64,000 nucleotides of DNA from Spirosoma sordidisoli (lineage in GTDB: Bacteria; Bacteroidota; Bacteroidia; Cytophagales; Spirosomataceae), in the NCBI RefSeq assembly GCF_004138325.1, contig NZ_SBLB01000002.1, positions 186,001 to 250,000 on the forward strand. The letters run 5' to 3'. Below the pieces are notes generated by a model. The model saw nothing but the letters and a program-made list of their open reading frames with translations. It was not told the DNA's origin and did not search any database. Of this stretch, positions 52,824 through 61,695 are shown one piece after another. Made by a program: the position numbers and the translations under genes. Position 1 is the stretch's first letter. Each line of letters opens with the position of its first letter.

Positions 52824-55196
52824 ATGCGAATAATGAGCCACAGAAGTATCTTTATTCTAAGCCTGATGGCTTTGCTCTGCTGTCTGACAGACGGAGCGTT
52901 AGGGCAAGTTAAATTTACCCTTAGCGGTACCATCCGCGATGCGCAGAACGGCGAATCGCTGATTGGCGTAACCGTCTATGCCAAAGGCGCAGCCGGTACT
53001 GTCGGCGTAACCACCAACGCCTATGGTTTCTATTCGCTTAGCTTACCACCCGGCCCGGTAACGGTCACCATCAGTTATGTGGGGTACAGCCCCCAGATCA
53101 TGTCCCTGACTGTTTCGGCCAGCCAAAAGCTCGACGTTCAGTTGCGCGACGAGTCGAAAGAGCTCCAGGAAGTGGTAGTTTCCCAGACCCGCGCGCAGGA
53201 CAACGTGCAACAGGTGGGCATGAGCGTGAACCGGCTCGACATCAAGACCATTAAATCCATTCCGGCGCTGCTCGGTGAGGTAGACGTGGTGCGCAGCCTG
53301 ATGTCGCTGCCTGGTGTGGCATCAGTGGGCGAAGGGGGTGTGGGTTTCAACGTGCGGGGCGGAGCGGCCGATCAGAACCTGATTATTCAGGACGAAGCCA
53401 ATGTCTACAACGCTTCGCATCTGTTCGGCTTCTATTCAGTCTTTAACCCCGATGCCGTTAAGGATGTAAAACTGTTCAAAGGGGGGATTCCGGCCCAGTA
53501 TGGCGGTCGACTATCGTCGGTGCTTGATGTTCGGCTCAAGGAAGGCAACGCCAAAAAATTCTCGGTCAACGGCGGCATCGGGCTGGTATCGAGTCGGCTG
53601 ACGCTGGAGGGCCCCATTGTTAAGGACAAAAGTTCGTTTATCATTTCCGGCCGGCGAAGTTACGCCGATCTGTTCCTGAAGGCGTCCCCCACGCTAAGAG
53701 AAAATAGCCTGTACTTCTACGACTTAACTGCCAAATGGAACTACACCATCAATCAGAATAATACCCTTTACGCGTCGGGTTATTTCGGAAAAGACAACTT
53801 CGGTTTTGGCAGCGTGTTCGGCCTGAACTGGGGTAATGCCACAGGTACGTTGCGCTGGAACCACGTGTACACGCCGAAGCTATTTGCCAACTACACCTTC
53901 GCCTACAGCAAGTACACTTACAACCTGAATTTCAGCAACGGGGGCGAGTTTAACTGGGCCTACGACATCAAGAATTACAACCTCAAGGCCGACCACACGT
54001 ATTACCTCAACGCCAAAAACACGATCTCGTTTGGGGCAGCGGCCACCAGCTATCAGTTCAGTCCGGGCGAAGTGTCGGGCAGCGGGTCGTCGCCGTTGGG
54101 TAGTGGTAACTCGCTCGCTGATCAGAACGCCATCGAATACGCAGCGTACCTGGATAACGAGCAGACGATCAGCCCAAAACTGACCGCACAGTATGGCTTT
54201 AGGCTATCGGCATGGAATTTTCTGGGGCCGTATACCACCTATCAGTACACCGGCACCAACGGGCAGCGCAAACAGCCCATGAACGAGCAGTCGTATGGCG
54301 ATGACCAGACCATTTCGACCTACGCTAACCTTGAACCCCGTTTATCGCTCCGCTACCAACTCAACGCCAACAGTTCGATAAAGGCTAGCTACAACCGCAC
54401 GGCACAGTATGTTCACCTGATCTCGAACACCACCGCCGGCAGCCCGCTCGATATCTGGTGGCCCACCACCAACAACACCAAACCCGAACTGGCCGATCAG
54501 GTGGCGCTGGGTTACTTCAAAAACTTCGGCGACAACCGCTACGAAGCTTCCGTTGAAGGGTATTACAAGACGCTCACCAATCAGGTCGACTATATCGACG
54601 GGGCCAATACCCGGCTCAACAAACACCTCGAAGGGGATTTGCTCTACGGGCAGGGCCGGGCCTATGGCATGGAGGTATATGTCAAGAAAAACGCCGGGCG
54701 CATCAATGGCTGGCTGAGTTACACGCTCTCCCGAACGGAAAGGCAGATCGACGGGATCAACAACAACGAATGGTATCGGGCCAAATACGACCGCACCCAT
54801 AACCTGTCGATAGTGGGTATCTACGAAGCCTCGAAAAAGTGGACGCTCTCGGCCAACTTTACCTACCAGACGGGCGTGGCCACCACTTTTCCGAGCAGCA
54901 AGTACTACGTGCAGGATATTGCGGTTCCGCAGCGCAGCGACAATGCCCGCAACAACTACCGCGTACCGGCCTATCACCGGCTCGACCTCTCGGCCACGCT
55001 TCACCCAAACCCACGCGCCGACGGACGGCCCCGACGTGGCGACTGGACGTTCTCGCTCTACAATGCGTATAACCGCCGGAATGCGTTCTCGGTGTATTTC
55101 CAGCAAGACGAAGACAACCCCAGCCAAACCAACGCCACGCGGCTATCCATCTTCGGCTCCGTCATCCCATCAGCCACTTACAACTTCCATTTTTAA
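52824..55196 (+). CDS. TonB-dependent receptor with carboxypeptidase-like N-domain
   Basis: 790 residues from ATG 52824 (or 52833, directly before the signal). After the signal (ALGQ) comes a CarboxypepD-reg-like domain (LSGTIRDAQNGESLIGVTVY), then a plug (DVVRSLMSLPGVASVGEGGV, FNVRGGAADQNLI) and a 22-strand type barrel ending in the C-terminal strand ATYNFHF. It imports or exports a ligand across the outer membrane using TonB. The next gene encodes a DUF4249 lipoprotein, its usual partner. Confidence 0.9.
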   Translation: MRIMSHRSIFILSLMALLCCLTDGALGQVKFTLSGTIRDAQNGESLIGVTVYAKGAAGTVGVTTNAYGFYSLSLPPGPVTVTISYVGYSPQIMSLTVSASQKLDVQLRDESKELQEVVVSQTRAQDNVQQVGMSVNRLDIKTIKSIPALLGEVDVVRSLMSLPGVASVGEGGVGFNVRGGAADQNLIIQDEANVYNASHLFGFYSVFNPDAVKDVKLFKGGIPAQYGGRLSSVLDVRLKEGNAKKFSVNGGIGLVSSRLTLEGPIVKDKSSFIISGRRSYADLFLKASPTLRENSLYFYDLTAKWNYTINQNNTLYASGYFGKDNFGFGSVFGLNWGNATGTLRWNHVYTPKLFANYTFAYSKYTYNLNFSNGGEFNWAYDIKNYNLKADHTYYLNAKNTISFGAAATSYQFSPGEVSGSGSSPLGSGNSLADQNAIEYAAYLDNEQTISPKLTAQYGFRLSAWNFLGPYTTYQYTGTNGQRKQPMNEQSYGDDQTISTYANLEPRLSLRYQLNANSSIKASYNRTAQYVHLISNTTAGSPLDIWWPTTNNTKPELADQVALGYFKNFGDNRYEASVEGYYKTLTNQVDYIDGANTRLNKHLEGDLLYGQGRAYGMEVYVKKNAGRINGWLSYTLSRTERQIDGINNNEWYRAKYDRTHNLSIVGIYEASKKWTLSANFTYQTGVATTFPSSKYYVQDIAVPQRSDNARNNYRVPAYHRLDLSATLHPNPRADGRPRRGDWTFSLYNAYNRRNAFSVYFQQDEDNPSQTNATRLSIFGSVIPSATYNFHF

Positions 55197-55203
55197 CTGG
55201 CGA

Positions 55204-55276
55204 TTGGAACACAGATCATTATGATTTTTATGATGAATCATGATCGATCATAAGAATCATAAAAATCAGCGTTCAA
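55204..55276. repeat. Dispersed palindromic repeat, copy 1
   Basis: A 73-bp AT-rich palindromic unit with ends TTGGAAC and GTTCAA and a core of alternating ATCAT/ATGAT. Lies between the receptor and the DUF4249 gene. Confidence 0.8.
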
Positions 55277-55290
55277 TAAGACCTAAAGAG

Positions 55291-56127
55291 ATGAAAAAAC
55301 TACTGCTATTCAGCGCATTGCTCCTCTCTCTAACCGCCTGCACCGACACTATCGACGTGGATGTAGAGGGGGGCGAAACACAACTGGCTGTCGATGGCGA
55401 GATCACCGATCAACCCGGCCCGTATACCATAAAGCTTACCGAAACAGTCTACGCCTTCGGTTCCGATGCGCCACCCGCCGTTCGCGGAGCTACGGTGTTG
55501 CTGGCCGACAGTCAGGGAAAGGTAGATACCCTCCGCGAGACATCGCCAGGTACGTATCAGACCCGCAGCCTTCGGGGCCGGGTAGGCAACAGCTACACGC
55601 TGACCATCGGAAATACCCGATTCGGGACCTATAAGGCGACGACTGAAATCAGACGTCCTACACCCATCGATTCGGTGTATGCCGAGTATCGGGACATTGT
55701 GCCGGGCACGACCAGCAGCGGCTACCTCATTCGCTATAACTACACCGATCCGAAGGGCGTAGGCGATAATTTCCGGGCCAAACTGTATCAGGGTACCGGT
55801 AGCGAAGCAGCCAAACTGCTGAATAAACCCTTCAACCTGAGCTTCGTGCAGGATATCTACAACGACGGTCAAACGGTGAAGGATGTACTGACCACGCCCG
55901 AAAAGTTCGAGAAAGGCGACCGGGCGGTGCTGGTGCTGGCTTCGCTGACCAACGATGCCTATCTGTTTCTGAACGAACTGCAACAGCAAACCAACAACGG
56001 CGGCCTGTTTGCTAACCCACCCGCCAACGTCCGCACGAACATCGTCAATACCGACGCCAACGGCAAAAAGGCGGTCGGGTACTTCTTCGGGTCGGCCATC
56101 ACAACCCGCACCACGACGGTAAACTGA
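55291..56127 (+). CDS. DUF4249 lipoprotein, receptor partner
   Basis: 278 residues from ATG 55291, which starts the signal; the in-frame ATG at 55240 lies inside the repeat. Lipobox LTAC. The N-terminus DVDVEGGETQLAVDGEITDQ and RGATVLLADSQGKVDTL match DUF4249 proteins, which accompany TonB receptors of this type. Probably on the outer membrane. Followed after 23 bp by the ABC ATPase gene. Confidence 0.8.
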   Translation: MKKLLLFSALLLSLTACTDTIDVDVEGGETQLAVDGEITDQPGPYTIKLTETVYAFGSDAPPAVRGATVLLADSQGKVDTLRETSPGTYQTRSLRGRVGNSYTLTIGNTRFGTYKATTEIRRPTPIDSVYAEYRDIVPGTTSSGYLIRYNYTDPKGVGDNFRAKLYQGTGSEAAKLLNKPFNLSFVQDIYNDGQTVKDVLTTPEKFEKGDRAVLVLASLTNDAYLFLNELQQQTNNGGLFANPPANVRTNIVNTDANGKKAVGYFFGSAITTRTTTVN

Positions 56128-56150
56128 CCCAGCCAAAACGACCTCGACGT

Positions 56151-56831
56151 ATGATTGCCGAACTGAAAGAAGCCAACAAAATTTACGAGACCCCAGCGGG
56201 TGTGTTTACGGCGCTGGATAAAACTACGCTGGTCATCAACGAGGCTGAACTGCTCTTGATTATAGGACCATCCGGTTCGGGAAAGACAACCCTGCTCTCG
56301 CTGATTGGTTGCCTGATCGATCCAACCGAAGGTGACGTCTGGCTACAAGGGCAATCGGTCCGCGAGATGTCGGCGAAGCAAATGGCCGACGCCCGCCTGA
56401 ATCTGGTTGGATTCGTGTTTCAGCAGTTCAACCTGTTGGCTCCGTTGACAGCCGAGGAAAACGTGGCGTTTCCGCTTCAGATGCAACGGCTACCGAGCGT
56501 TGACATCAAACGCCGAACGGCCGAGGCACTCGCCAAAGTGAACATGACCGACCACCGCCGAAAATCCCCCAAACAGCTTTCGGGTGGGCAGCAGCAGCGT
56601 ATCGCCATTGCGCGGGCACTGGTTACCAACCCGAAACTGGTGCTGTGCGACGAACCAACGGCCTCGCTCGACAAAGAGAGCGTCGACATTGTGATGGATG
56701 AACTACGGTTACTATCCCGGGCGGGTAAGGCGGTGGCCGTTGTGACGCACGACCCACGCCTGAGCGCCTATGCCGACCGCGTTATCGAAGTTAACAGCGG
56801 CATTGCCAGGCCCATAACCCTGGAACGCTGA
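56151..56831 (+). CDS. ABC transporter ATP-binding protein (DevA/MacB-LolD type)
   Basis: 226 residues. Walker A GPSGSGKT at 39-46, Q-loop FVFQQFNLL, signature LSGGQ at 143-147, Walker B LVLCDEPTAS with Glu168, and H-loop VVTHD. Works with the permease at 57949 and the fusion protein at 56881 in an inner-membrane exporter driven by ATP. Confidence 0.93.
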   Translation: MIAELKEANKIYETPAGVFTALDKTTLVINEAELLLIIGPSGSGKTTLLSLIGCLIDPTEGDVWLQGQSVREMSAKQMADARLNLVGFVFQQFNLLAPLTAEENVAFPLQMQRLPSVDIKRRTAEALAKVNMTDHRRKSPKQLSGGQQQRIAIARALVTNPKLVLCDEPTASLDKESVDIVMDELRLLSRAGKAVAVVTHDPRLSAYADRVIEVNSGIARPITLER

Positions 56832-56880
56832 TGTATGGGGCCATTCCGATTTATGTTCCGCTAATCGACCACGAAAAAAC

Positions 56881-57801
56881 ATGAAGACGTTCCCCTATTT
56901 GCTCTTGAGTTTTGCTGTTTTCGCCAGTTGTACCAAAAAGGAGACGCCGAACGTAGCCTCGGTCAAACCCATTAGTCAGGTGGTTGGCATTGCCCGGATC
57001 GAACCTGAGCAGGGCCTGATCGAGGTGAGCGCCGGTGCGTCGGGGCGCATAACTAGCCTGCCCGTGGCCGAAAATGCGCTGGCAACGAAAGGAGAGCCGA
57101 TACTGATCATCGACTCCTCGACAGATCAGGCGCAGGTGACGCAAGCCAGAGCCAAAATCGGTACGCAGCGGGCGGCCATTGCGGCACAGGAAGCCAGTAT
57201 TGCTGGCCTGAAAATTCTGGCCGACAAAGCACAGGCCGATTATGAGTTGAACCAGAAACTGCTGGCCGTAAAAGGAGTTACCGGGCAGACCCTGCGCGAA
57301 AGTGAAGTGAACGCAGCCAAAGCCCAACAGGATTATCAGAAGGGATTGACTGACCTGAAACAGACCACCGCTAAAATCACCGAGCTAAACGCCGACGTTG
57401 CTTATTACGCCACCGTGGCTGTCCAGAAAACGGTAAAATCGCCCTACACCGGCAAGCTGCTCGAATGGAAAGTGGCTGTTGGCGACTATGTGACGGCTGC
57501 TACCGCTGTGGCCCAACTAGCCCCCGCCGGTAGGTTGATCGCCCGCACCGAGGTAGACGAACTCTTTGCCGAACGGGTCAAAATTGGGCAAAAAGCCGAT
57601 GTTTTCTCGCAGGCAACGGGGAAGCGCATCGGGTCGGGCGTGGTCTACTTCACCGCCGATTTTCTGAAGAGAAAGTCGCTCTTCGCCGATGAAACCTCGC
57701 AGGAAGACCGGCGGGTACGTGAGGTACGTATCCGTCTCAACCCCGATGCGTCGGTGCTCATCAATGGCCGTGTCGATTGTACTATCTATCTAAGTCAATA
57801 G
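56881..57801 (+). CDS. HlyD/DevB-like periplasmic membrane fusion lipoprotein
   Basis: 306 residues. The signal ends in FASC, so it is probably a lipoprotein rather than membrane-spanning. Beta-barrel and lipoyl strands (VSAGASGRITSLPVAENALA, VKSPYTGKLLEWKVAVGDYV) flank a long coiled coil (residues about 75-180). It should bridge the inner-membrane ABC permease and the TolC protein encoded at 59677. Confidence 0.85.
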   Translation: MKTFPYLLLSFAVFASCTKKETPNVASVKPISQVVGIARIEPEQGLIEVSAGASGRITSLPVAENALATKGEPILIIDSSTDQAQVTQARAKIGTQRAAIAAQEASIAGLKILADKAQADYELNQKLLAVKGVTGQTLRESEVNAAKAQQDYQKGLTDLKQTTAKITELNADVAYYATVAVQKTVKSPYTGKLLEWKVAVGDYVTAATAVAQLAPAGRLIARTEVDELFAERVKIGQKADVFSQATGKRIGSGVVYFTADFLKRKSLFADETSQEDRRVREVRIRLNPDASVLINGRVDCTIYLSQ

Positions 57802-57934
57802 AACGCTGATTCTTATGATTAATCCTGATCGATCATAAAAATCACAATGATCTGTGTGCCAACTGGAACGCTGATTCTTATGATCGTTATGATCTGTTAT
57901 GATTAATTATAAAAATCATAATGATCTGTGTTCC
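57801..57934. repeat. Dispersed palindromic repeat, copies 2 and 3
   Basis: Two units in tandem: 57801-57860 (slightly shortened) and 57865-57934 (GGAACGCTGAT ... GATCTGTGTTCC). They separate the fusion protein gene from the permease gene. Confidence 0.8.
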
Positions 57935-57948
57935 ATAAAATCATCATC

Positions 57949-59082
57949 ATGCTACAGACAGCTTACAGATTCATCACTTACGATACCAGCAAAATGTTGG
58001 GTATTCTGGCGGGAATCATCATGTCGGTTGTGCTGATCGGGATGCAGTTAGGCATCTTCACCAACATGACCGAAAACGTGCAGGGACTTGCCCTCAAATA
58101 TAGCGACTATGTGTGGGTGATCAGCCAAAAAACGCAGTCGGCGATGCAGCTACAGGCCATCGACGTGCGCGTGGGCCGGCAATTACAGTCCATTCCGGGA
58201 GTGCAGCGGGTTTATCCGTTGGTGTTGGCATCGGGTTCGGCCAAATCGCCCAACGGGTCTAAATCAGCCCTTACGTTTCAGCTTATTGGCGTACAGCCAC
58301 CCAGGTACGTTGGCGCAGCCACCCGATACGCACCCGGCACCAACCTCGACGACCTGATGAATGAAGGCGCCGTCATTCTGGATCGCAGTGCTATTCCTAC
58401 CATGGACAGCATTCAGGTAGGCGACCATTTCACGATCAACGACCAGCGCGTTTACGTCAGTGGGTTGTCAATTGGCATGACAGGGTTTGGCTCGTCGTAT
58501 GCCATTACCACCCTCGAACGAGCCCGTAAGCTGAGCGGCCAAAGCACCGATTTTGTCAATGCCTACCTCGTTGCAGTTGATACCACTCAGGCCACACGTC
58601 AGGAGGTGGCTACCCGGATTATGACTGAAATGGGCACTATACGGGCGGTATTGGGTCGGGAGCTAGGGGGCGATACACTCCGGTTTATGCTGGCCACCAG
58701 CAACGTAGCCGTCAGTTTCGGCATGATGGTCATGTTTGCGCTGGTAGCCGGGTTCATCATTGTGGGGCTTACCCTCTATGCCTCAGTCAACGACCGCATC
58801 CGGGATTACGGCACCATAAAGGCGATCGGCGGCAGCAACGGCCTGATCCGACGGCTCATTCTGACACAGGCGGTGCTTTATGCTGTGCTGGGGTTCGGCA
58901 TCGCCTATGGCCTGCTGATGCTTACTCGGCAGGCAATGGCGGGGGGCGTCATGGAAGTGAATTACCCCGGTTGGCTCATCGGGGCGCTGGTGGGTGTTAC
59001 GCTATTGATCAGCGTAGTCAGCAGCCTGATCGCGCTCCGGAAAATCACCCGACTCGAACCCGTGCAGATCTTCAGGATGTAG
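57949..59082 (+). CDS. ABC permease, FtsX/DevC type
   Basis: 377 residues from ATG 57949; the ATG at 57928 adds seven residues that overlap the repeat edge. One membrane segment near 20-42, a periplasmic domain of about 210 residues, then three membrane helices in the FtsX domain (FGMMVMFALVAGFIIVGLTL, then RDYGTIKAIGGSNGLIRRLI). This is the DevC/MacB-like topology of four helices. Partner of the ATPase at 56151. Confidence 0.9.
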   Translation: MLQTAYRFITYDTSKMLGILAGIIMSVVLIGMQLGIFTNMTENVQGLALKYSDYVWVISQKTQSAMQLQAIDVRVGRQLQSIPGVQRVYPLVLASGSAKSPNGSKSALTFQLIGVQPPRYVGAATRYAPGTNLDDLMNEGAVILDRSAIPTMDSIQVGDHFTINDQRVYVSGLSIGMTGFGSSYAITTLERARKLSGQSTDFVNAYLVAVDTTQATRQEVATRIMTEMGTIRAVLGRELGGDTLRFMLATSNVAVSFGMMVMFALVAGFIIVGLTLYASVNDRIRDYGTIKAIGGSNGLIRRLILTQAVLYAVLGFGIAYGLLMLTRQAMAGGVMEVNYPGWLIGALVGVTLLISVVSSLIALRKITRLEPVQIFRM

Positions 59083-59090
59083 CTAGCTTG

Positions 59091-59164
59091 ATGGAACGCT
59101 GATTTTTATGATCGTTATGATCTATCATAATTAATCATAAGAATCATAAAAATCAGCGTTCCAT
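59091..59164. repeat. Dispersed palindromic repeat, copy 4
   Basis: A 74-bp unit with perfect 22-bp inverted ends (59091-59112 and 59143-59164), starting ATGGAACGCTGATTTTTATG. It directly follows the permease gene and precedes the GxxExxY gene. Confidence 0.85.
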
Positions 59165-59168
59165 AAAA

Positions 59169-59555
59169 TCACTTCCTGTTGTTGCTAAACACTTTACGCT
59201 TATGCTGGGGCGTACGGCCGAAATTGAGCAATAACCCCACTTCGATATTGGTTGCCCGGAGGTAGTTGGTGAGTTGCGCTTCATGTTCAGGCACCAGACC
59301 TTCGGCCGCTTTCAATTCAACAATAACGAACCCGTTGATCACTAGATCGGCGTAGTACAGCCCCACTTTCTGCCCATCGTAAAACACGTCGATCGGTTGC
59401 TGCCTCACGCACGACATACCCATTTTGGTCAACTCGATATGCATGGCGTTTTCATAGACTTTCTCAAGAAAACCGTAGCCCAGGGTATTGTAGACTTTGT
59501 AAAACGATTTAAGAATCTGGTCGGTGAGGTCTGAATGCTGGTAGTTGCTGTTCAT
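59169..59555 (-). CDS. GxxExxY protein
   Basis: 128 residues. The defining motif is GFLEKVYENAM (G, two residues, E, two residues, Y). GLYYADLVINGFVIVELKAA has the Asp/Glu-x-Lys spacing of a PD-(D/E)XK nuclease-like fold. Function of the family is unknown. It is the only leftward gene inside the rightward exporter cluster and is flanked on both sides by the palindromic repeat, so it was probably inserted between permease and TolC. Confidence 0.85.
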   Translation of the reverse strand: MNSNYQHSDLTDQILKSFYKVYNTLGYGFLEKVYENAMHIELTKMGMSCVRQQPIDVFYDGQKVGLYYADLVINGFVIVELKAAEGLVPEHEAQLTNYLRATNIEVGLLLNFGRTPQHKRKVFSNNRK

Positions 59556-59566
59556 GTCAGTTACGG

Positions 59567-59675
59567 ATGAAAATCATACGAATCATAAAATCAGCGTTCC
59601 AGTTGGCACACAGATCATTATGATTTTTATGATAGATCATGATTAATCATACGAATCATAAAAATCAGCGTTCAA
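59567..59675. repeat. Dispersed palindromic repeat, copies 5 (partial) and 6
   Basis: A half unit (59567-59600, ending AATCAGCGTTCC) is followed by a full unit (59603-59675, TTGGCACACAGATC ... GTTCAA). The TolC start codon lies one base beyond. Confidence 0.8.
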
Positions 59676-59676
59676 T

Positions 59677-61005
59677 ATGGCACTGAAAACCAAAAAATGG
59701 ATCATCATAGCCAGTAGCCTCCTCGCGCTAACGGCACCAGAGAACCACGCCCAAACCCGGCTACGTTTACAGGATGCCCTCACCATTGGGCTAACCAACC
59801 GCTACGATGCGCAAGCGAATCGAACGAACATCAGCCTGGCCGAAAACACGGTGCAACAACGACGTCTCGACTGGATGCCGGAGCTTAATTTGTCGGGTAA
59901 TGTGCGCTACAACACCCAGTTGCAAACGACCGTCATACCGGCGGGGGCGTTTCCGGGCGTAACCGAATCGCAGCGGCTGGCTTTCGGCACGCGCAACAAC
60001 ACGTTTTTCGCCCTCGACCTGACCCAGCCGATTTACAAACCAGAACTGAAAACCGACGCGAAACTGGCTCTGAATAGTCTGGCGATTAAGAAAGAGCAGC
60101 ATAACCAACAACAAACCAGCCTGAGAGTACAGATTGCCGAAACGTACCTGAACGTGTTGCTCAAGGAACTACAGCGCGACCTGGCCCAGGCCGATCAGCA
60201 GCGATATACCGCTTATTTGGCCATCGCCGAAGGACGATACAAAGCGGGTACGTTGCTTGAATCGGACTATCTACAGGCTAAACTCGACGCCCAGAACGCC
60301 GACATTGACGCCCGGAAGGCAACGCAGAATTACCAGTTGGCCCTCGACAATCTGCGTTACCGCCTTAACCTGCCCGGCGACACGGCTCTGGAACTGACCG
60401 ACCGGCTCGACCCTGATGCCTTAACCGATTACCAGCTTCCGGCACTGAGCAGTTACGGGCAACGCTCTGAAATTCGGCAGTTATATCTTCAGCAGGAACA
60501 ATACGGGCTAAACAGCCAGAAAATCCGCGATGGGCTAAAGCCGGGGTTGTCATTCTACGCTAACTATTCGACGCAGTTTCAGGATAACAGCCTTAACTAT
60601 ACCCGCGATGCCTGGAGCAATTTTAACTACGTGGGCCTGAAACTGAACGTACCGCTATCGGCGCAATTCAGGAAACGGACCAGCCTGCTTGACTATCAGC
60701 TCCGGTTGCAGCAAACGGCCTTGACCCTGCGGCAAACCGAAGCCGACATTACCTACGAAATCCGTAAAAACCAGACCGATCTGACCAACGCTACCCAGAA
60801 CCTACGCGCCACTAAAGCCAGTTTGGCGTTGTCGAAACAGCTATACCAAATCCAGCAGGATAAGTACCGGCTTGGGGTAACGCTGTACAGCACGATACTG
60901 GATACCGAACGATCGTTGCGAGCGGCCGAGCAAAACCACATTGAAGCGGCTTATGCCTATTTGGTAGCGAAACTAAACTATGAAAAAGCAACAGGCCTTT
61001 ACTGA
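59677..61005 (+). CDS. TolC-family outer membrane efflux protein
   Basis: 442 residues with a signal peptide (NHAQTRLRLQDAL). Two repeats of the outer membrane efflux protein fold: long helices (ENTVQQRRLDWMPELNLSGN, RVQIAETYLNVLLKELQRDL) and strands (KPGLSFYANYSTQF, GLKLNVPLS). It forms the outer channel for the ABC exporter encoded upstream, from which it is separated by the GxxExxY gene and repeats. Confidence 0.9.
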   Translation: MALKTKKWIIIASSLLALTAPENHAQTRLRLQDALTIGLTNRYDAQANRTNISLAENTVQQRRLDWMPELNLSGNVRYNTQLQTTVIPAGAFPGVTESQRLAFGTRNNTFFALDLTQPIYKPELKTDAKLALNSLAIKKEQHNQQQTSLRVQIAETYLNVLLKELQRDLAQADQQRYTAYLAIAEGRYKAGTLLESDYLQAKLDAQNADIDARKATQNYQLALDNLRYRLNLPGDTALELTDRLDPDALTDYQLPALSSYGQRSEIRQLYLQQEQYGLNSQKIRDGLKPGLSFYANYSTQFQDNSLNYTRDAWSNFNYVGLKLNVPLSAQFRKRTSLLDYQLRLQQTALTLRQTEADITYEIRKNQTDLTNATQNLRATKASLALSKQLYQIQQDKYRLGVTLYSTILDTERSLRAAEQNHIEAAYAYLVAKLNYEKATGLY

Positions 61006-61695
61006 TCTTTTCTTTGTAGCTGACGTTGTTACTAACCGGCACCGGGTTGACTCGTTCAGATTTTGTGTGGACCATTTTGCTACTATCAATGCTGAACGAG
61101 AACCTTGGAGATGAGTCGGTTAAACAGATGTCATGTCCTGGTTTGGCAGTCAACCTTTTTTATACAGTCAGGCCAACTTCAACATCTTTTTCAGGAAGTA
61201 TTGTACATACATCGGGTTCTGAATGCGGGCCGATTGGTCATCGTCTTCAGATCTGCCGCCGTTCCCCTGCTGGGGCTTTCTTCTAATTATGGCTCAGCTT
61301 GCTCTCCTGGCTAAACCTTATTCCGGTCCATGTAGCCAGTATTTGCTCTCTTTTCAGGAAGTGCATGAAACAACGGCGTACAACACCCTGCTTACTGCAA
61401 ACAAAGGGAAACGACTACCCGATTATTCGTGTAAATCACGTCGGTCCGTAGCGTTTGAATCGGATTCGTTAAGGCTGCTTTTATGCTTTGTGAAACTGTT
61501 TACAAGGCTACCGCAATCGCCAGTAAACCCGCCAGCCTGGTCTGAAGAGCCCAAACCTGACCGCTTCAGACCAGGCTGGGACAGGTCGGGAGTCAATTGA
61601 TTACCAGGCGGGCTGGTACGTATTCAGGGCAAAACTCAGCTGAACGACGGATAAAAAAACAAGTAGAGGCAAGAGATTCATCGTCATATCTACCT
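61006..61695. other. Intergenic stretch with a perfect 16-bp hairpin
   Basis: No supported gene in about 690 bp; short plus-strand frames lack starts and family resemblance and may be decayed sequence. A perfect hairpin has arms CCAGCCTGGTCTGAAG (61532-61547) and its complement (61564-61579) around a 16-base loop. It has no T tract, so it is not a standard terminator. Confidence 0.45.

Noticed and set aside
61026-61600. Several overlapping plus-strand frames after the TolC gene
   Set aside because: Three frames overlap, none shows a family motif, and a perfect hairpin lies inside the longest one.
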